In this document: one piece after another, positions 18,054 to 27,874 of the stretch
Layout of the letters: each line of letters opens with the position of its first letter
How positions within the stretch are numbered: position 1 is the first letter of the stretch
Source of the DNA: Clostridium scatologenes
GTDB taxonomy: Bacteria > Bacillota > Clostridia > Clostridiales > Clostridiaceae
Assembly: GCF_000968375.1 (NCBI RefSeq)
Contig: NZ_CP009933.1
Location: 3,844,001 to 3,908,000, forward strand
Direction: 5' to 3'
DNA: 64,000 bases
The notes under the pieces: generated by a model
The model's input: the letters and a program-made list of their open reading frames with translations, nothing else
Database searches by the model: none
What the model was told of the DNA's origin: nothing
Made by a program: the position numbers and the translations under genes

Positions 18054-18779
18054 ATGAAAAAAGTTATAGAAATAAATAATCTTACAAAAACCTACAAAAA
18101 CGGAAGAGGTATAAAAGATATTAACCTTGAAATATGTCAGGGTGATATTTTTGGTTTTTTGGGTCCTAATGGTGCTGGTAAAACTACTGCTATGAAAATA
18201 ATGACTGGACTTGTAAAACCAGACAGTGGTGACGTTAAAATTTTAGGTTATAGTATTTCAGAACAATTTGAACAAGCTATGAAAAAGGTAGGCTGCATTA
18301 TAGAAAATGCTGAATCCTATACCTATTTAACTGCTTTTGAAAATCTAAAACAATTCTCAAGATACTATAAAGACATTGATGACAAAAGAATTGATGAAGT
18401 TTTAGAAGTTACAGGTATTTTAAAATATAAGCATGAAAAACCAAGAAAATTTTCTCTTGGTATGAAACAAAGACTTGGAATTGCTGCTGCACTTTTATCA
18501 AAACCTGAAGTTATCATTCTAGACGAACCCCTAAACGGTCTTGATGTTGAAGGAATGATATCTATAAGAAACATTATAAAAAATTTAGCTGAAACAGAAA
18601 AAACAACATTTTTTATATCAAGTCATCTTATCCATGACATTGAACTTACCTGCAACCGTATTGGTGTATTATATGATGGAAAGCTTCTTAATGTGGATAC
18701 TACTGAAAACATATTAAAAAACTATGCTTCACTTGAAAATTATTTTGTTAGCGAGGTGGAACGAAATGGAAGGATTTAA
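18054..18779 (+). CDS. ABC-2 type transporter ATP-binding protein
   Basis: ATPase partner of the next gene's permease. The 241-residue protein has Walker A GPNGAGKTT (about residues 36-44), a signature FSLGMKQR, Walker B VIILDEPLNGLD and the switch SSHLI. It matches BcrA/bacitracin-resistance-type ATPases, a group often involved in immunity to peptide antibiotics. AGGAGG precedes the ATG. Its end overlaps the permease start by 14 bp. Confidence 0.88.
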   Translation: MKKVIEINNLTKTYKNGRGIKDINLEICQGDIFGFLGPNGAGKTTAMKIMTGLVKPDSGDVKILGYSISEQFEQAMKKVGCIIENAESYTYLTAFENLKQFSRYYKDIDDKRIDEVLEVTGILKYKHEKPRKFSLGMKQRLGIAAALLSKPEVIILDEPLNGLDVEGMISIRNIIKNLAETEKTTFFISSHLIHDIELTCNRIGVLYDGKLLNVDTTENILKNYASLENYFVSEVERNGRI

Positions 18780-19518
18780 AGCAGCTTTAATTAATGAAAT
18801 TGAAAAACTATATAAAAAGAAAAAAGTTTTAGTAGCAGTAATAATATCCCTTATTTTTATTGTACTTGGACAATTATCTATTATTGCTTTAAGAAATGGT
18901 TTTGGATTACGTGGAGTTTCCAGTATGGATTTTCCTATACTTGTACTTTCTGTAGTTGTTAATACGATTTTACCTTTATTTACCGCACTTGTTACTATAG
19001 ATAGTTTTTCCGGAGAATTTTCTCACAATACCATGAAAATTTCACTTACAAGACCAATCAGTAGACTGAAATTTTTTACTGCAAAGTTAACTGCTATAGC
19101 ATTATTTGTACTCGCAAATCTTCTATTTGTGATGATTTTTTCTATTATCGCAGGATTGTTATTCAATTCAAATTCTTTAACATTAAAAGGTATTATTAGA
19201 ATATTACTTTCTTATACTGTCACATTAATACCTATGATAGTTTTATCATTGATTATTGTACTTTTTACAAATATAATAAAAAGCAGTGTAGGTGTATTTT
19301 TTATATCTATCTTCATTTTTATTATTTTCAAAGCACTAGAAATTATTTTTTATAGATATTCTGGTCTATTTTTTACATCTATGCTTAATTGGTATACCTT
19401 ATGGATTATGAATACTATTCCATTTTTTAAAATTCTTCGTCAGTTTATACTGATGTTAAGTTATGATATACTTTTATTCACAGGAAGTTACTATTTATTT
19501 GATAAAAAAGATTTTTAA
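18766..19518 (+). CDS. ABC-2 type transporter permease
   Basis: Membrane subunit for the preceding ATPase. With the start at 18766 (GAGGTGG 5 bases upstream) it has 250 residues and about six hydrophobic segments, beginning with a cytoplasmic stretch (FKAALINEIEKLYKKKK) typical of ABC-2 permeases. The FSGEFSHNTMKISLTRPISRLKFFTAK loop is the usual conserved region between helices 2 and 3. Substrate unknown. It is followed after 9 bp by the sensor kinase gene, an arrangement typical of self-sensing antimicrobial-peptide resistance modules. Confidence 0.85.
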   Translation: MEGFKAALINEIEKLYKKKKVLVAVIISLIFIVLGQLSIIALRNGFGLRGVSSMDFPILVLSVVVNTILPLFTALVTIDSFSGEFSHNTMKISLTRPISRLKFFTAKLTAIALFVLANLLFVMIFSIIAGLLFNSNSLTLKGIIRILLSYTVTLIPMIVLSLIIVLFTNIIKSSVGVFFISIFIFIIFKALEIIFYRYSGLFFTSMLNWYTLWIMNTIPFFKILRQFILMLSYDILLFTGSYYLFDKKDF

Positions 19519-19527
19519 GGTGAAAAA

Positions 19528-20970
19528 ATGGATATAAAAAAACGTCTAATAACATTTAATTCTATAACTATTATAATTCCCTTTATTGTTACAATAATTA
19601 TCGCTTATATGTTTATTTTTATTTCTTCAGCATCTCTAAGTAGAGATATAAGTTATGATAATTTCAAAAAGCTTTTAACCATAAAATCTGAATTATTGGA
19701 TTTAAATACAAATATATCAAAACAAACTTCTTCAAATATTGAAGATGTACATCTGCAGCAATATTTATCTAAAAGACTTTTAAGTATAAATGGAGAATTT
19801 ATACTTACCAAAGAAGACAATGTTATATTCGCCTCAAAAAATATAAATAAAATTGATATAGCCAGATGCTTAGAAGAAGTAAAAAATAATTCTCTACAAA
19901 AAAACATTAAAATTAATAATATTTCTTATATTGTTGAAGTAGTACCTCTTAAATTTAAAGATGAAATCTCTGGTAATGTAATATTATTAGCACCAGATAA
20001 TCATGAATCTCAATTTATTGAAAAATTTATTATAGTAATTATTGTAGTATTTTTTATTTGTTTTATACTAGTTAATACACTTATGTCCTATCTTTTTTCT
20101 AAGAGAATATTAAACCCAATATCTCTCCTGAAAAATGCTACTGCAAAAATTAGTAAAGGAGATTTAGATTATGAAATTATTGAAACTGGTGATGAGGAAA
20201 TTAGGGAATTATGTAGTGATTTTGAACATATGAGGATTGAATTAAAAAATTCTATTCAAATGAAAATGAAATATGATGATAACAGAAGAATGTTAGTTTC
20301 CAGTATATCTCATGATTTAAAAACACCTATAACTTCTATAAAAGGATACGCTAACGGCCTTTTAGATGGTATTGCAAACACTCCTGAAAAGACAGAACAT
20401 TATTTAAAAACTATTTATTCAAAGGCTGAACTAATTGATGTTATGATTGATGATTTACTTTTATATTCAAAACTAGATTTAAATCAAATTCCTTTTAAAT
20501 TTGAAAAAACAAATATTGTCGAATACTTTAACTATTGTATTTGTGAGAGCGCACCTGAACTTGAAAGGTCTAATATAAAAATTCATTTAAAAAATGATTT
20601 AACCAATTCCAAGTATGTTATGATTGATAGAGACAGATTAAAAAGGGTAATATTAAACATTATTGATAACTCCCGTAAATATATAGATAAAAATAATGGT
20701 GAAATTGTAATAATGCTTAGAGAAACTAATTCCAGTATTGTTATTGAACTAAGAGATAACGGCCATGGAATTGATAAGAATGATACAAATAAAATATTTA
20801 ATAGATTTTATAGAGCTGATTCTGCAAGGACTGGTGCAAGTGGAAGTGGTCTGGGACTTGCCATTGCAAAACAAATTGTAGAAGGACATAATGGTAGAAT
20901 ATGGGCTGTAAGTCATGAAAATAAAGGTACAAGCATATTAATATCATTAGCTAAAATACCAGAAGAATAG
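19528..20970 (+). CDS. Sensor histidine kinase
   Basis: Membrane sensor for the adjacent response regulator. 480 residues: TM1 about 13-33, an extracytoplasmic domain of ~130 residues, TM2 about 167-190, a HAMP region, the phosphoacceptor His at about 262 (SSISHDLKTPITS), then N (NIIDNSRKYI), G1 (DNGHGID) and G2 (GSGLGLAI) boxes. All kinase motifs are intact. Downstream of the ABC-2 transporter genes and 10 bp from its regulator, it probably controls them. The signal is unknown. Confidence 0.9.
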   Translation: MDIKKRLITFNSITIIIPFIVTIIIAYMFIFISSASLSRDISYDNFKKLLTIKSELLDLNTNISKQTSSNIEDVHLQQYLSKRLLSINGEFILTKEDNVIFASKNINKIDIARCLEEVKNNSLQKNIKINNISYIVEVVPLKFKDEISGNVILLAPDNHESQFIEKFIIVIIVVFFICFILVNTLMSYLFSKRILNPISLLKNATAKISKGDLDYEIIETGDEEIRELCSDFEHMRIELKNSIQMKMKYDDNRRMLVSSISHDLKTPITSIKGYANGLLDGIANTPEKTEHYLKTIYSKAELIDVMIDDLLLYSKLDLNQIPFKFEKTNIVEYFNYCICESAPELERSNIKIHLKNDLTNSKYVMIDRDRLKRVILNIIDNSRKYIDKNNGEIVIMLRETNSSIVIELRDNGHGIDKNDTNKIFNRFYRADSARTGASGSGLGLAIAKQIVEGHNGRIWAVSHENKGTSILISLAKIPEE

Positions 20971-20980
20971 AGAGGATATT

Positions 20981-21676
20981 ATGAAAAAAATTTTGATAGC
21001 TGAAGATGATTTAAGTATTGCTGAGCTTCAAAGAGACTATCTGGAGCTCTCAGAATTTGAAGTTAAAATATGTATGGATGGTGTAGAAACTTTAAACTGC
21101 TTAAAAGAAAATGAGTTTGATCTATTAATTCTCGATATTATGCTTCCTAAAATTGATGGTTTTAGTATCCTACGCAGCATACAAGATAATAAAGATATTC
21201 CAGTTTTGATTGTTTCTTCAAAGAAAGAAGAAATTGACAAAATAAAAGGATTTAATCTTGGTGCTGACGATTATATAACAAAACCTTTTAGTCCAGCAGA
21301 ATTAGTTGCTAGAGTTAAATCACACATAAAAAACTATGAAAGAATAAAAAATAAATTTGATACTAATAAAAAAAATGATACTATCATAATAAGAGGTTTA
21401 GAAATACGAAAAGATTCTAGACAAGTATTTGTAAATTGTAATGAAGTAACTTTGGCTCAGAAAGAATTTGATCTACTACTTTATATGTCTGAAAACCCTA
21501 ATAGAGTATTTAGCAGAGAGGAATTATTCGAAAAAGTTTGGGGACTTGATGCTATTGGAGATACTTCTACTGTTACAGTACATATTGGAAGAATAAGAGA
21601 AAAAACAGAGACCACTCCATCTGATCCTCAATATATTGAAACTGTTTGGGGTGCTGGATATAGGCTTAAAGTTTGA
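20981..21676 (+). CDS. OmpR-family response regulator
   Basis: Partner of the preceding kinase. Receiver domain with acidic pocket (EDD, residues 8-10), phosphoacceptor Asp52 (LLILDIMLPKIDG) and Lys in TKPFSP; C-terminal winged helix ending in TVWGAGYRLKV. 231 residues. GAGAGG lies 5 bases before the ATG. Last gene of the plus-strand block; it converges with the next gene across only 55 bp, with no strong terminator visible. Confidence 0.92.
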   Translation: MKKILIAEDDLSIAELQRDYLELSEFEVKICMDGVETLNCLKENEFDLLILDIMLPKIDGFSILRSIQDNKDIPVLIVSSKKEEIDKIKGFNLGADDYITKPFSPAELVARVKSHIKNYERIKNKFDTNKKNDTIIIRGLEIRKDSRQVFVNCNEVTLAQKEFDLLLYMSENPNRVFSREELFEKVWGLDAIGDTSTVTVHIGRIREKTETTPSDPQYIETVWGAGYRLKV

Positions 21677-21731
21677 TCCTATATCCTTTTCTACACTCCA
21701 TAATATCTAAATAACTATCAATGAAAAACTG

Positions 21732-24173
21732 TTATTGTAATGTTATAGCTTCAATTCTCTTTAATAATTGATTTGTAAGCTTTTTCAGTTCATCTGAATT
21801 CTTAGATTCAGCATAAACTCTACAAAGAGGTTCATCTGCATCTGGTAAAACTAATGCCCACCCGTCATTAAAATTCAGCTTAACTCCTTCTATTAGATCT
21901 ACAGATTTTGAATGGTTTTCTTCTATAAGATTTCTCATCACTTTTCCCTTTAGATTCCACGGACATTCTATTTCTTCTCTAGCAGTATAATATTTGGGAA
22001 TTTGTTCTCCTATAGTTGAAAGTGTCAAATTGCTTGCCGCCATAAAATTAATAGTTAACATAGTTACACTTATAGCATCTAGCGTCATTAAATAGGAACC
22101 TATAACTTCTCTCCTAGTAATTCTATTTTCATGTTTTAGATAGTTATCTAATATAAATTTTTGTGAAGTTTTAGTTCTTACAAATTTACATCCACACATA
22201 CTTGCAATTTCCTGCATGGTAGAAGATGCTGTTACAGGAGCAACCAATGTACTTATATTTGTACTTTTTAACATAACAAGAGCATTTATTGCATCATAAG
22301 CCTCGTCTTTTATTATATTTCCCTTTTCATCTATAAAAATTGCTCTATCACATTCATCATCAATCCTAATTCCTAAATTTGAACTACTTTCTATTACTTC
22401 TTTTCTTAATCCTAAAATATTATTAAATTCATCGTATAATTTAACACTTATTTTAAGCTCTTGGAATATATTCTGAATTATATTTAATATCATAGGACTT
22501 TTAACACTTAATGCAACCTTATACTTTTGTTTTCTTATATTTTTAACTCCTAATTCATTTATGAGATGCCTTATATAATATTCTATAGAATTATATATAT
22601 GATTGATTTGTTTAAAACTATCTGTCTTAACCCTTCTGAAATCTTCTCTTATAAAGCTATTTTCTATCTTTCTTTCTATGCCTTTATCTATATCAAGGCC
22701 ATTTTCATCCATAAATACTATATCAACCTTTTGAGAATCCTCATTATCTATATAGACGTGAATACTTCCCTGTACTCCAAAAAACAAGGTAGCCTGCCTT
22801 ACTGCTGGCCTTGGCATTCTATGCAAATCTAATACTTCAATTCCCATAGAAAGTAACCCAGTAGCAAGGGAATACTTAAACATTTGAGCTGCACCATCAT
22901 TACTGCAAGCTATGGCAACTTTTGAATCAGCTTTTAGAAGCGAACCATAAGCAGCACCTAATTTTGATACAAATTCTGGTGTTATATCTACATTAACTTC
23001 ACCACTTATACCTCTCTTTCCAAACAGCGCCTTTGAAAACTTTCCTCCCCAAATTACATTTGATTTTACTACAGTACTAGCTTCAATAAGTTTGTTAGGC
23101 CACACCTTTATATTAGGCTTTATAATTGCTTTTTCTCTTATAAGAGTATCATCACCTATAGTCGCTTCTTCAAATACAGAAACTTTTGGCTCCAATTGAA
23201 CTTTTCTACAAAGAACAGCACCTCTTACTTGTGAGTTATCACCTATATAACAATTATCAAAAATTATACTTCTTTTTATAGTTGCATGCTTTGACACTAT
23301 ATTATTTTTACCTAGAATAGTATAGGGACCTATTTCTGCTCCATCATATATTTTTGTTCCACTTCCTACATAAACCGGAGAACATATCAAAGCATTTTTA
23401 CTTATTTGACAGTTTTCTCCCATCCATATACCATCTTTATATTTTTCACCTTTTATATTTACTTTTACTAAACCCTTTAATATATCAAAATGACATCTTA
23501 TATATTGCTCAATGTTTCCAATATCACACCAATATCCTTCAGCTACATAGCCAAACATACGCTTTTTTTCATTTAAAAGTATTGGAAATAAATCATTACT
23601 AAAATCAAACTTTTGATTTTTTTCAAAGTAAGAAAATATTTCAGGCTCCAATATATATATTCCTGTATTTACTTTATCACTAAAAACTTCACTCCAGCTT
23701 GGTTTTTCTAAAAAACCTGTTACTCTTCCATCATTATCCGTTACCACTACTCCAAACTCTAATGGCACAGCAACTTCTTTTAATACTAAAGTAGATATAG
23801 CATTATTCTTCTTATGATAAGCAATTGCTTTAGACAAATCTATATCAGTTAAAGCATCCCCACTTATAACTATAAAAGTATCATCAAGAAATCCTTCTGC
23901 ATTCTTTACGCTACCTGCTGTACCTAATGGTATTTCTTCTATAAAATACCTTATGTTAACTCCAAATTCTCTTCCATCTCCAAAGTAATTGATAATTTCA
24001 TCTGGTAAATATTGAAGTGTGACTCCTATATCATTTATACCATTTTCTTTTAAAAGTTCTATGGCATATTGCATAACAGGCTTATCCATTATAGGCATCA
24101 TTGGCTTTGGTATGTTGCATGTTAATGGTCTTAATCTAGTTCCTTCTCCCCCTGCCATTATTATAGCTTTCAC
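21732..24173 (-). CDS. Nucleotidyltransferase-phosphohexomutase fusion protein
   Basis: 813-residue fusion: an N-terminal sugar-nucleotide transferase (MKAIIMAGGEGTRLRPLT..KPMMPI, residues 1-230), a left-handed beta-helix region (hexapeptide repeats, about 245-370) and a C-terminal phosphoglucomutase/phosphomannomutase-like domain. It is usually annotated mannose-1-phosphate guanylyltransferase/phosphomannomutase. The mutase domain looks inactive: where family members have TASHNP with the phospho-Ser, this one reads HVYIDNEDSQ, and the metal loop is DDECDR rather than DGDaDR. The transferase half appears intact. Start is GTG after AAGGGG. It follows a glycosyltransferase gene by 25 bp and may supply its donor sugar. 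Confidence 0.8.
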   Translation of the reverse strand: MKAIIMAGGEGTRLRPLTCNIPKPMMPIMDKPVMQYAIELLKENGINDIGVTLQYLPDEIINYFGDGREFGVNIRYFIEEIPLGTAGSVKNAEGFLDDTFIVISGDALTDIDLSKAIAYHKKNNAISTLVLKEVAVPLEFGVVVTDNDGRVTGFLEKPSWSEVFSDKVNTGIYILEPEIFSYFEKNQKFDFSNDLFPILLNEKKRMFGYVAEGYWCDIGNIEQYIRCHFDILKGLVKVNIKGEKYKDGIWMGENCQISKNALICSPVYVGSGTKIYDGAEIGPYTILGKNNIVSKHATIKRSIIFDNCYIGDNSQVRGAVLCRKVQLEPKVSVFEEATIGDDTLIREKAIIKPNIKVWPNKLIEASTVVKSNVIWGGKFSKALFGKRGISGEVNVDITPEFVSKLGAAYGSLLKADSKVAIACSNDGAAQMFKYSLATGLLSMGIEVLDLHRMPRPAVRQATLFFGVQGSIHVYIDNEDSQKVDIVFMDENGLDIDKGIERKIENSFIREDFRRVKTDSFKQINHIYNSIEYYIRHLINELGVKNIRKQKYKVALSVKSPMILNIIQNIFQELKISVKLYDEFNNILGLRKEVIESSSNLGIRIDDECDRAIFIDEKGNIIKDEAYDAINALVMLKSTNISTLVAPVTASSTMQEIASMCGCKFVRTKTSQKFILDNYLKHENRITRREVIGSYLMTLDAISVTMLTINFMAASNLTLSTIGEQIPKYYTAREEIECPWNLKGKVMRNLIEENHSKSVDLIEGVKLNFNDGWALVLPDADEPLCRVYAESKNSDELKKLTNQLLKRIEAITLQ

Positions 24174-24198
24174 TTAATATCATCCCCTTATTTCCTTT

Positions 24199-25728
24199 TT
24201 AGCTCTTTTTAGTTTTATTTTTTATCATATTAGAATTTTTCAATTTCTGTACAGATTCCACAGTTTTTGAATTTTTGACTTCTTCTAAAACTTCAATAGT
24301 TTGAGATGTTATTTTGTCTTTTATATCTACAGCATCTCCTACTATATCTTTTGTTTTATCAGTTATTTTATTTTTTAATCTATCCATTAAACTCTTTTCT
24401 ACTTTTTCTTTTAATTCTTCTTCCAACTTTTTTTCAACTTTATCCTTTAATTCAAATTTTAATTTTTCTTTAACTTTATCTCTAAGTTCTTCAGTTAAAT
24501 TCTTAATGATATCATTTTTAACTTTATCCTCGCTTTTTACTTCCCACTGACTACCTTTTGTTTCTTTTTGGACCTGACTATACATGTTTATGGTTAAATC
24601 AGCTATTTTATCCCAACTATATTTCTCATGAACAGTTTTTAGTCCATTTTCTTTCACATAATTTGATAAGCCTTCATCTAATAAAAGCCTACTTACATTT
24701 ATTGCTAAACTTTCAGAAGAAGCAGTTATAGCCTTCAATCCATTTATTTCATGCTGAACTATTTCACCTAGACCTCCTGTTTCAGATACAACTACTGGAC
24801 ACCCTGCTGCCATAGCTTCTAAAGCTACAATACCAAAAGGTTCATATAAAGAAGGAAAAACGGCTGCATTTGCTACCCTATATATTTTGTCTCTATCTTC
24901 ATCACTTATATACCCTGTAAAAATCACCTTTGATCCTATACCCATTTGCTGCACTCTATCTTTTAGTTCTTCCGTCATAGGACCTGTGCCACCAATAATA
25001 ATTTTAGTATCATTGTAGCTTTGTAATATTCTAGGGCATGCTTCTATCAATAGATGTATTCCTTTTTCAAATACATGTCTTCCAACATAAAATACAATTT
25101 TTTCATTATCACTAGCAAATCTTCTTCTAAAATTAATCCAATCGAAGTCAAAATTAAATTTTTCTGTATTAACACCATTAGGTATTACCCAAATTTTATT
25201 CCAAGGTGATTGCAATATATCACTTATTTGCTGCCTCATATAATTACTACAAGCAACTACTTTCCAGGATTCATAGGTTAACATCCATTCAGTAGATGAT
25301 ATATATTTCTGCATATCGGTTTTTATACCTCCATTCCTACCATATTCTGTAGCATGAATAGTACACACCATAGGAATCTTAAAGGACCACTTTAAATTTT
25401 TGGCACTAAAAGCAGAAAGCCAGTCATGTGCATGTATTAAATCAAACTTTCCAAACTTAGTTATAAGACTTGATGCCTTCTCTATTATAGAAAAGTTTAA
25501 TTGCATAACCCACTTTATAAAATCATTTGTATCTATTTTGTACGGTGAAACTCTGTGAACAAAAACCCCATTATCATTTTGTTCTTCAGGTGATGTACCT
25601 TCTTCACAGGTTATTACATGTATTTCATGTCCTTTTTTACTTAATGCCTGGGATAAATAATAAACATGATTTGATAAACCACCTACATTTTTAGGTGGAT
25701 ACTCCCAAGAAATCATTAAAATTTTCAT
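24199..25728 (-). CDS. GT4-family glycosyltransferase with charged helical tail
   Basis: Retaining glycosyltransferase of the GT-B fold, resembling bacterial glycogen synthases: N-terminal ISWEYPPKNVGGLSNHVYYL, donor-site region FYVGRHVFEKGIHLLIEA, and the C-terminal GT4 motif PSLYEPFGIVALEAMAAGCPVV containing the catalytic Glu pair. Start ATG 25728 follows GGGGG by 8 bases (509 residues). Unusually, the last ~110 residues after the catalytic domain form a highly charged, repetitive helix (repeats of KEKLKFELKDKVEKKLEEEL type), probably coiled-coil or surface-binding. Its partner downstream is the nucleotidyltransferase fusion. Acceptor and product are unknown. Confidence 0.82.
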   Translation of the reverse strand: MKILMISWEYPPKNVGGLSNHVYYLSQALSKKGHEIHVITCEEGTSPEEQNDNGVFVHRVSPYKIDTNDFIKWVMQLNFSIIEKASSLITKFGKFDLIHAHDWLSAFSAKNLKWSFKIPMVCTIHATEYGRNGGIKTDMQKYISSTEWMLTYESWKVVACSNYMRQQISDILQSPWNKIWVIPNGVNTEKFNFDFDWINFRRRFASDNEKIVFYVGRHVFEKGIHLLIEACPRILQSYNDTKIIIGGTGPMTEELKDRVQQMGIGSKVIFTGYISDEDRDKIYRVANAAVFPSLYEPFGIVALEAMAAGCPVVVSETGGLGEIVQHEINGLKAITASSESLAINVSRLLLDEGLSNYVKENGLKTVHEKYSWDKIADLTINMYSQVQKETKGSQWEVKSEDKVKNDIIKNLTEELRDKVKEKLKFELKDKVEKKLEEELKEKVEKSLMDRLKNKITDKTKDIVGDAVDIKDKITSQTIEVLEEVKNSKTVESVQKLKNSNMIKNKTKKS

Positions 25729-26190
25729 TTTAAATTCCCCCAATTTTAAATATAAGTAAATTATTTATTATAGTTTTTTAATGATATATACTTTTTTAAA
25801 TAAAAATTTCTACGTTAAATATAGCCAATTATCCTTTACATGTATAAAATGGTTATATTTGGCTAAGAACTATATAAATAATTATAAGTGTTTTTTTTTA
25901 AAAATCAACTGTTTTATCATTATTTTTTATCGTATAAGCTTATTATAATTGGTTATATAGAATCAAACCCAAATAAACTTTAAATTATCTATTTTACTTT
26001 AAATTGCTTCATTTTATTTAAAATATATTACTACTTTCTTCAATATTTTGTGTTTTATATTGCTATATGTTGAAATTTTTTGTCATATCTTCAATATTTC
26101 TAAATATCAATACATGATATTTTATTATATTTAATGCTCATTTATCAGAAATTTTTTACTATATATAATCAATTCTCTAATGATAATTAA
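25729..26190. other. Gene-free AT-rich gap
   Basis: About 460 bp with no supportable gene. It holds a hairpin near 25818-25866 (arms with AGCCAA and TTGGCT) and must contain the promoter of the glycosyltransferase gene, which I cannot place with confidence. Confidence 0.5.
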
Positions 26191-26246
26191 TTTAAAACGG
26201 ATGAAATTTAACTTCATCCAGTTAAACTTCATCCGTTTTAAATTAA
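26190..26246 (-). terminator. Terminator of permease gene
   Basis: A perfect 17-bp stem (AATTTAAAACGGATGAA and its complement) starts at the permease stop codon, followed on the minus strand by an A/T run. Part of the sequence ACTTCATCC is repeated inside the loop. Confidence 0.75.
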
Positions 26247-27620
26247 TCATACACCTATTTCTGGTGGCAATTCTCTAAAAAATTTAGTCTTATAACATAG
26301 ATATATTAATCCAAGTATTAACCAAAATAAACCAAACATCATTGCTTTAAAGTCAACCTTTGACCAAATTACAAGGTTTATAACTGCTCCAATAATCGGC
26401 ATGACTAAATATTTTATGACATCAAATCCACTTCTCTTTTTCTGTTTAACAAAGTACCAAGCAATAACTGATAAATTAACCATTACAAAAGCAAGTAGTG
26501 CACCAAAATTTAATATACCATTAGCTGTTGCTAAAGGAACAACTGTTGCTAGCAAACCAATTACGCTAATAATTATAATACTATAAGTTGGAGTCTTATA
26601 CTTTTCATGTAACTTCCCAAATACTCGATATGGCAGAATCCTATCTCTTCCCATCCCATAAAGTACTCTTGAAGCAGAAGTAACTCCTGCTAGTGATGAT
26701 GCCAGAAGCCCTGCACCAAAGCAAGCCGTAAAAAAAATCTGTAGCCATGGTTCATTACAAATTCTCTTTAATACCTCAACTGATGCTGAATCAGAATTAG
26801 CTATTTCACAAAATGCCTGTGGCCAACAAAGTGTCAAAAAATAAGTTATAACTACAAACCCTATTCCTGCTCCAATACAGGCAATTAATATAGCTTTCCC
26901 AACATTCTTTTCAGGATTAATTGCCTCTTCACTCAATGTAGATATAGCATCAAATCCAAGATACGAAAGTGCTAAAATTGATGCGCCTGTTAATATAGCT
27001 GATATACCAACTCCTGGTTTATGAAATTCTACTGCATTAAAATATGCATTGCCATAAACTAATGTACCCGCTCCACCACCGCCTGTAACGTACTTAAATA
27101 TAAGTACTAGTAATACAATTAAAAATATAAATTGCAACCAAACTATAATATTATTTACAATTGATGCAAGTTTAATGCCAAAGTGATTAACTAATGCAAT
27201 AGCTATCACAGCTACTACAATAAATATATTTGATGGAATTGTTGGAATTAGCGCATTAAAATAAATTCCCATTACAACATAATTTAGCAGTGGCAACATA
27301 ATATATCCAAGTAAAATTACCCAACCTGTAAAAAAGCCAATAAAAGGATTCATAGATTTAGTCACATAAGAATAAGCTGCTCCTGCTACTGGAAATGATT
27401 TAACCATTCTTGAATAGCTAAATGCTGTAAATCCCATCGCTATAGTTGCAACTGTATATGTTAATGGAATCATTCCATGAGTAGCCACTGAAGCAAGACC
27501 ATAAGTTGTAAAAATTGTTAGAGGTATCATGAATGCTAGTCCGTAAAAAATTAATGAACTAAGGGGTAATACACGTTTTAAATGAGATTCAGAATTTGTA
27601 TTCAAATTTATTTCAGTCAT
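26247..27620 (-). CDS. APC-family amino acid permease, probable GABA importer
   Basis: Membrane transporter of the amino acid-polyamine-organocation family: about 12 hydrophobic helices in 457 residues, with the helix-1 substrate region (LSSLIFYGLAFMIPLTIF) and the helix-6 stretch LSYLGFDAISTLSEEAINPEKN typical of the family. Start ATG 27620 has AAGGAG 8 bases upstream. It lies 254 bp downstream of gabT, on the same strand, so 4-aminobutyrate is the likely substrate; this is context, not a residue-level proof. Confidence 0.75.
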   Translation of the reverse strand: MTEINLNTNSESHLKRVLPLSSLIFYGLAFMIPLTIFTTYGLASVATHGMIPLTYTVATIAMGFTAFSYSRMVKSFPVAGAAYSYVTKSMNPFIGFFTGWVILLGYIMLPLLNYVVMGIYFNALIPTIPSNIFIVVAVIAIALVNHFGIKLASIVNNIIVWLQFIFLIVLLVLIFKYVTGGGGAGTLVYGNAYFNAVEFHKPGVGISAILTGASILALSYLGFDAISTLSEEAINPEKNVGKAILIACIGAGIGFVVITYFLTLCWPQAFCEIANSDSASVEVLKRICNEPWLQIFFTACFGAGLLASSLAGVTSASRVLYGMGRDRILPYRVFGKLHEKYKTPTYSIIIISVIGLLATVVPLATANGILNFGALLAFVMVNLSVIAWYFVKQKKRSGFDVIKYLVMPIIGAVINLVIWSKVDFKAMMFGLFWLILGLIYLCYKTKFFRELPPEIGV

Positions 27621-27663
27621 TTTGATTACTCCTTTCAAATTTTCTCATAAATTTAGCTGAACA

Positions 27664-27841
27664 TTTAAAATATTGAGAATATTTTAAACGCACCAAGTAA
27701 CTTTTACTACTTCATATAATTTTAACCTACACTCAGCTTGTAAAATACTTATTTTACTTTAACTTATGTAAGGGATTTATTTAACTAAAACTCATTTAAT
27801 ATTCTTCCTTACTTCCTAAAATAACCTGCTGAATGTAGGTT
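27664..27841 (-). other. Structured spacer between gabT and permease
   Basis: A 14-bp inverted repeat with one mismatch (AACCTACACTCAGC at 27723-27736 and GCTGAATGTAGGTT at 27828-27841) encloses ~90 bases that include a GTAAAATA/TATTTTAC hairpin; a separate perfect 11-bp hairpin (TTTAAAATATT/AATATTTTAAA) lies at 27664-27688. The spacer may act as RNA processing site, attenuator or leader. I match it to no known riboswitch. Confidence 0.45.
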
Positions 27842-27874
27842 CTAATATTAAAATTAACATATAAAATTAACTTA

